From contig JANQES010000128.1 in assembly GCA_028278205.1 (NCBI GenBank), positions 1-46,068 of the forward strand: a stretch of DNA of 46,068 nucleotides. The letters run 5' to 3'. This DNA comes from Rhodothermales bacterium. Its GTDB lineage: Bacteria; Bacteroidota; Rhodothermia; Rhodothermales; Bin80. The notes beneath the pieces were generated by a model. The model had not been told where the DNA came from. It did no database searches and was given only the letters and a program-made list of their open reading frames with translations. Shown in pieces: positions 45,975 to 46,068 of the stretch (its first letter is position 1; every line of letters starts with the position of its first letter). Both the position numbers and the translations under genes were made by a program.

Positions 45975-46068
45975 CAAATGGCAAATGATGCAAATGGCAA
46001 ATGATGCAAATGGCAAATGATGCAAATGGCAAATGATGCAAATGGCAAATGATGCAAATGGCAAATGA
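45975..46068. repeat. 14-bp tandem repeat at the window end
   Basis: CAAATGGCAAATGATG-type units repeated at least six times with a 14-bp period, running off the window. It has the same CAAATGG word as 26805 and 34765 but is strictly tandem and nearly identical between units. Confidence 0.9.

Overview
The window looks like a chromosomal segment of a high-GC, Gram-negative, Bacteroidota-like bacterium, most plausibly of the Rhodothermales / Rhodothermota type. That placement is inferred from gene content: many lipoproteins and secreted enzymes (DUF1080, DUF2911, S9, M24 and S8 peptidases, a TlpA-like thioredoxin), a remnant of a beta-barrel C-terminus, and GC-rich coding sequence with AT-rich, repeat-filled intergenic regions. 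No 16S gene is present to confirm it.

Layout. 0-7.4 kb: a GntR/FadR regulator, a frameshifted small lipoprotein, a small membrane protein, a thiamine-diphosphate enzyme, and a feoA-feoA-feoB ferrous-iron operon. 7.4-16 kb: proS and thrS (convergent), a HAD hydrolase, a two-domain metallophosphoesterase, a DUF1080 lipoprotein and a HepT/MntA toxin-antitoxin pair. 16-25.7 kb: a plus-strand run of secreted peptidases, an AlkD-like protein, and a compact thioredoxin-protein / threonine-dehydratase / RidA cluster, ending in a GH3 glycosidase reduced to its two ends. 25.8-33.6 kb: minus-strand single-domain response regulators, two secreted S8 proteases and a small lipoprotein; four of the upstream regions share one elaborate architecture (inverted ATGTCTGCATAG arms 90-155 bp apart plus an ATTAC-N5-GTAAY palindrome about 70 bp further out).

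33.6-41.6 kb, the most unusual part: a minus-strand locus with a 66-aa protein, a dense array of about 26 tRNA or tRNA-like genes whose anticodons cover all 20 amino acids, a Ro60-like TROVE/vWA protein, an unrecognised 320-aa protein, a structured RNA cassette and an amidotransferase-fold-like protein. At the promoter-proximal end of the array at least three tRNAs are circularly permuted: the 3' half is encoded before the 5' half, and the acceptor strands still pair across the junction. Each permuted tRNA is bracketed by a conserved pair of flanks, called X and Y here. X and Y can pair with each other through two helices, one nearly invariant and one different in every copy but always complementary. 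The same X/Y pair brackets a non-tRNA RNA of about 70 nt inside the TROVE gene cluster. I read this as an RNA-processing system that joins the tRNA halves (and probably circularises or ligates the non-tRNA insert), linked to a Ro-type RNA chaperone. The mechanism is unknown to me.

41.6-46 kb: a polytopic membrane protein, a membrane-anchored S8 protease, a beta-barrel C-terminal remnant, a small SpoIIAA-like protein, a secreted protein, and a 14-bp tandem repeat running off the window end.
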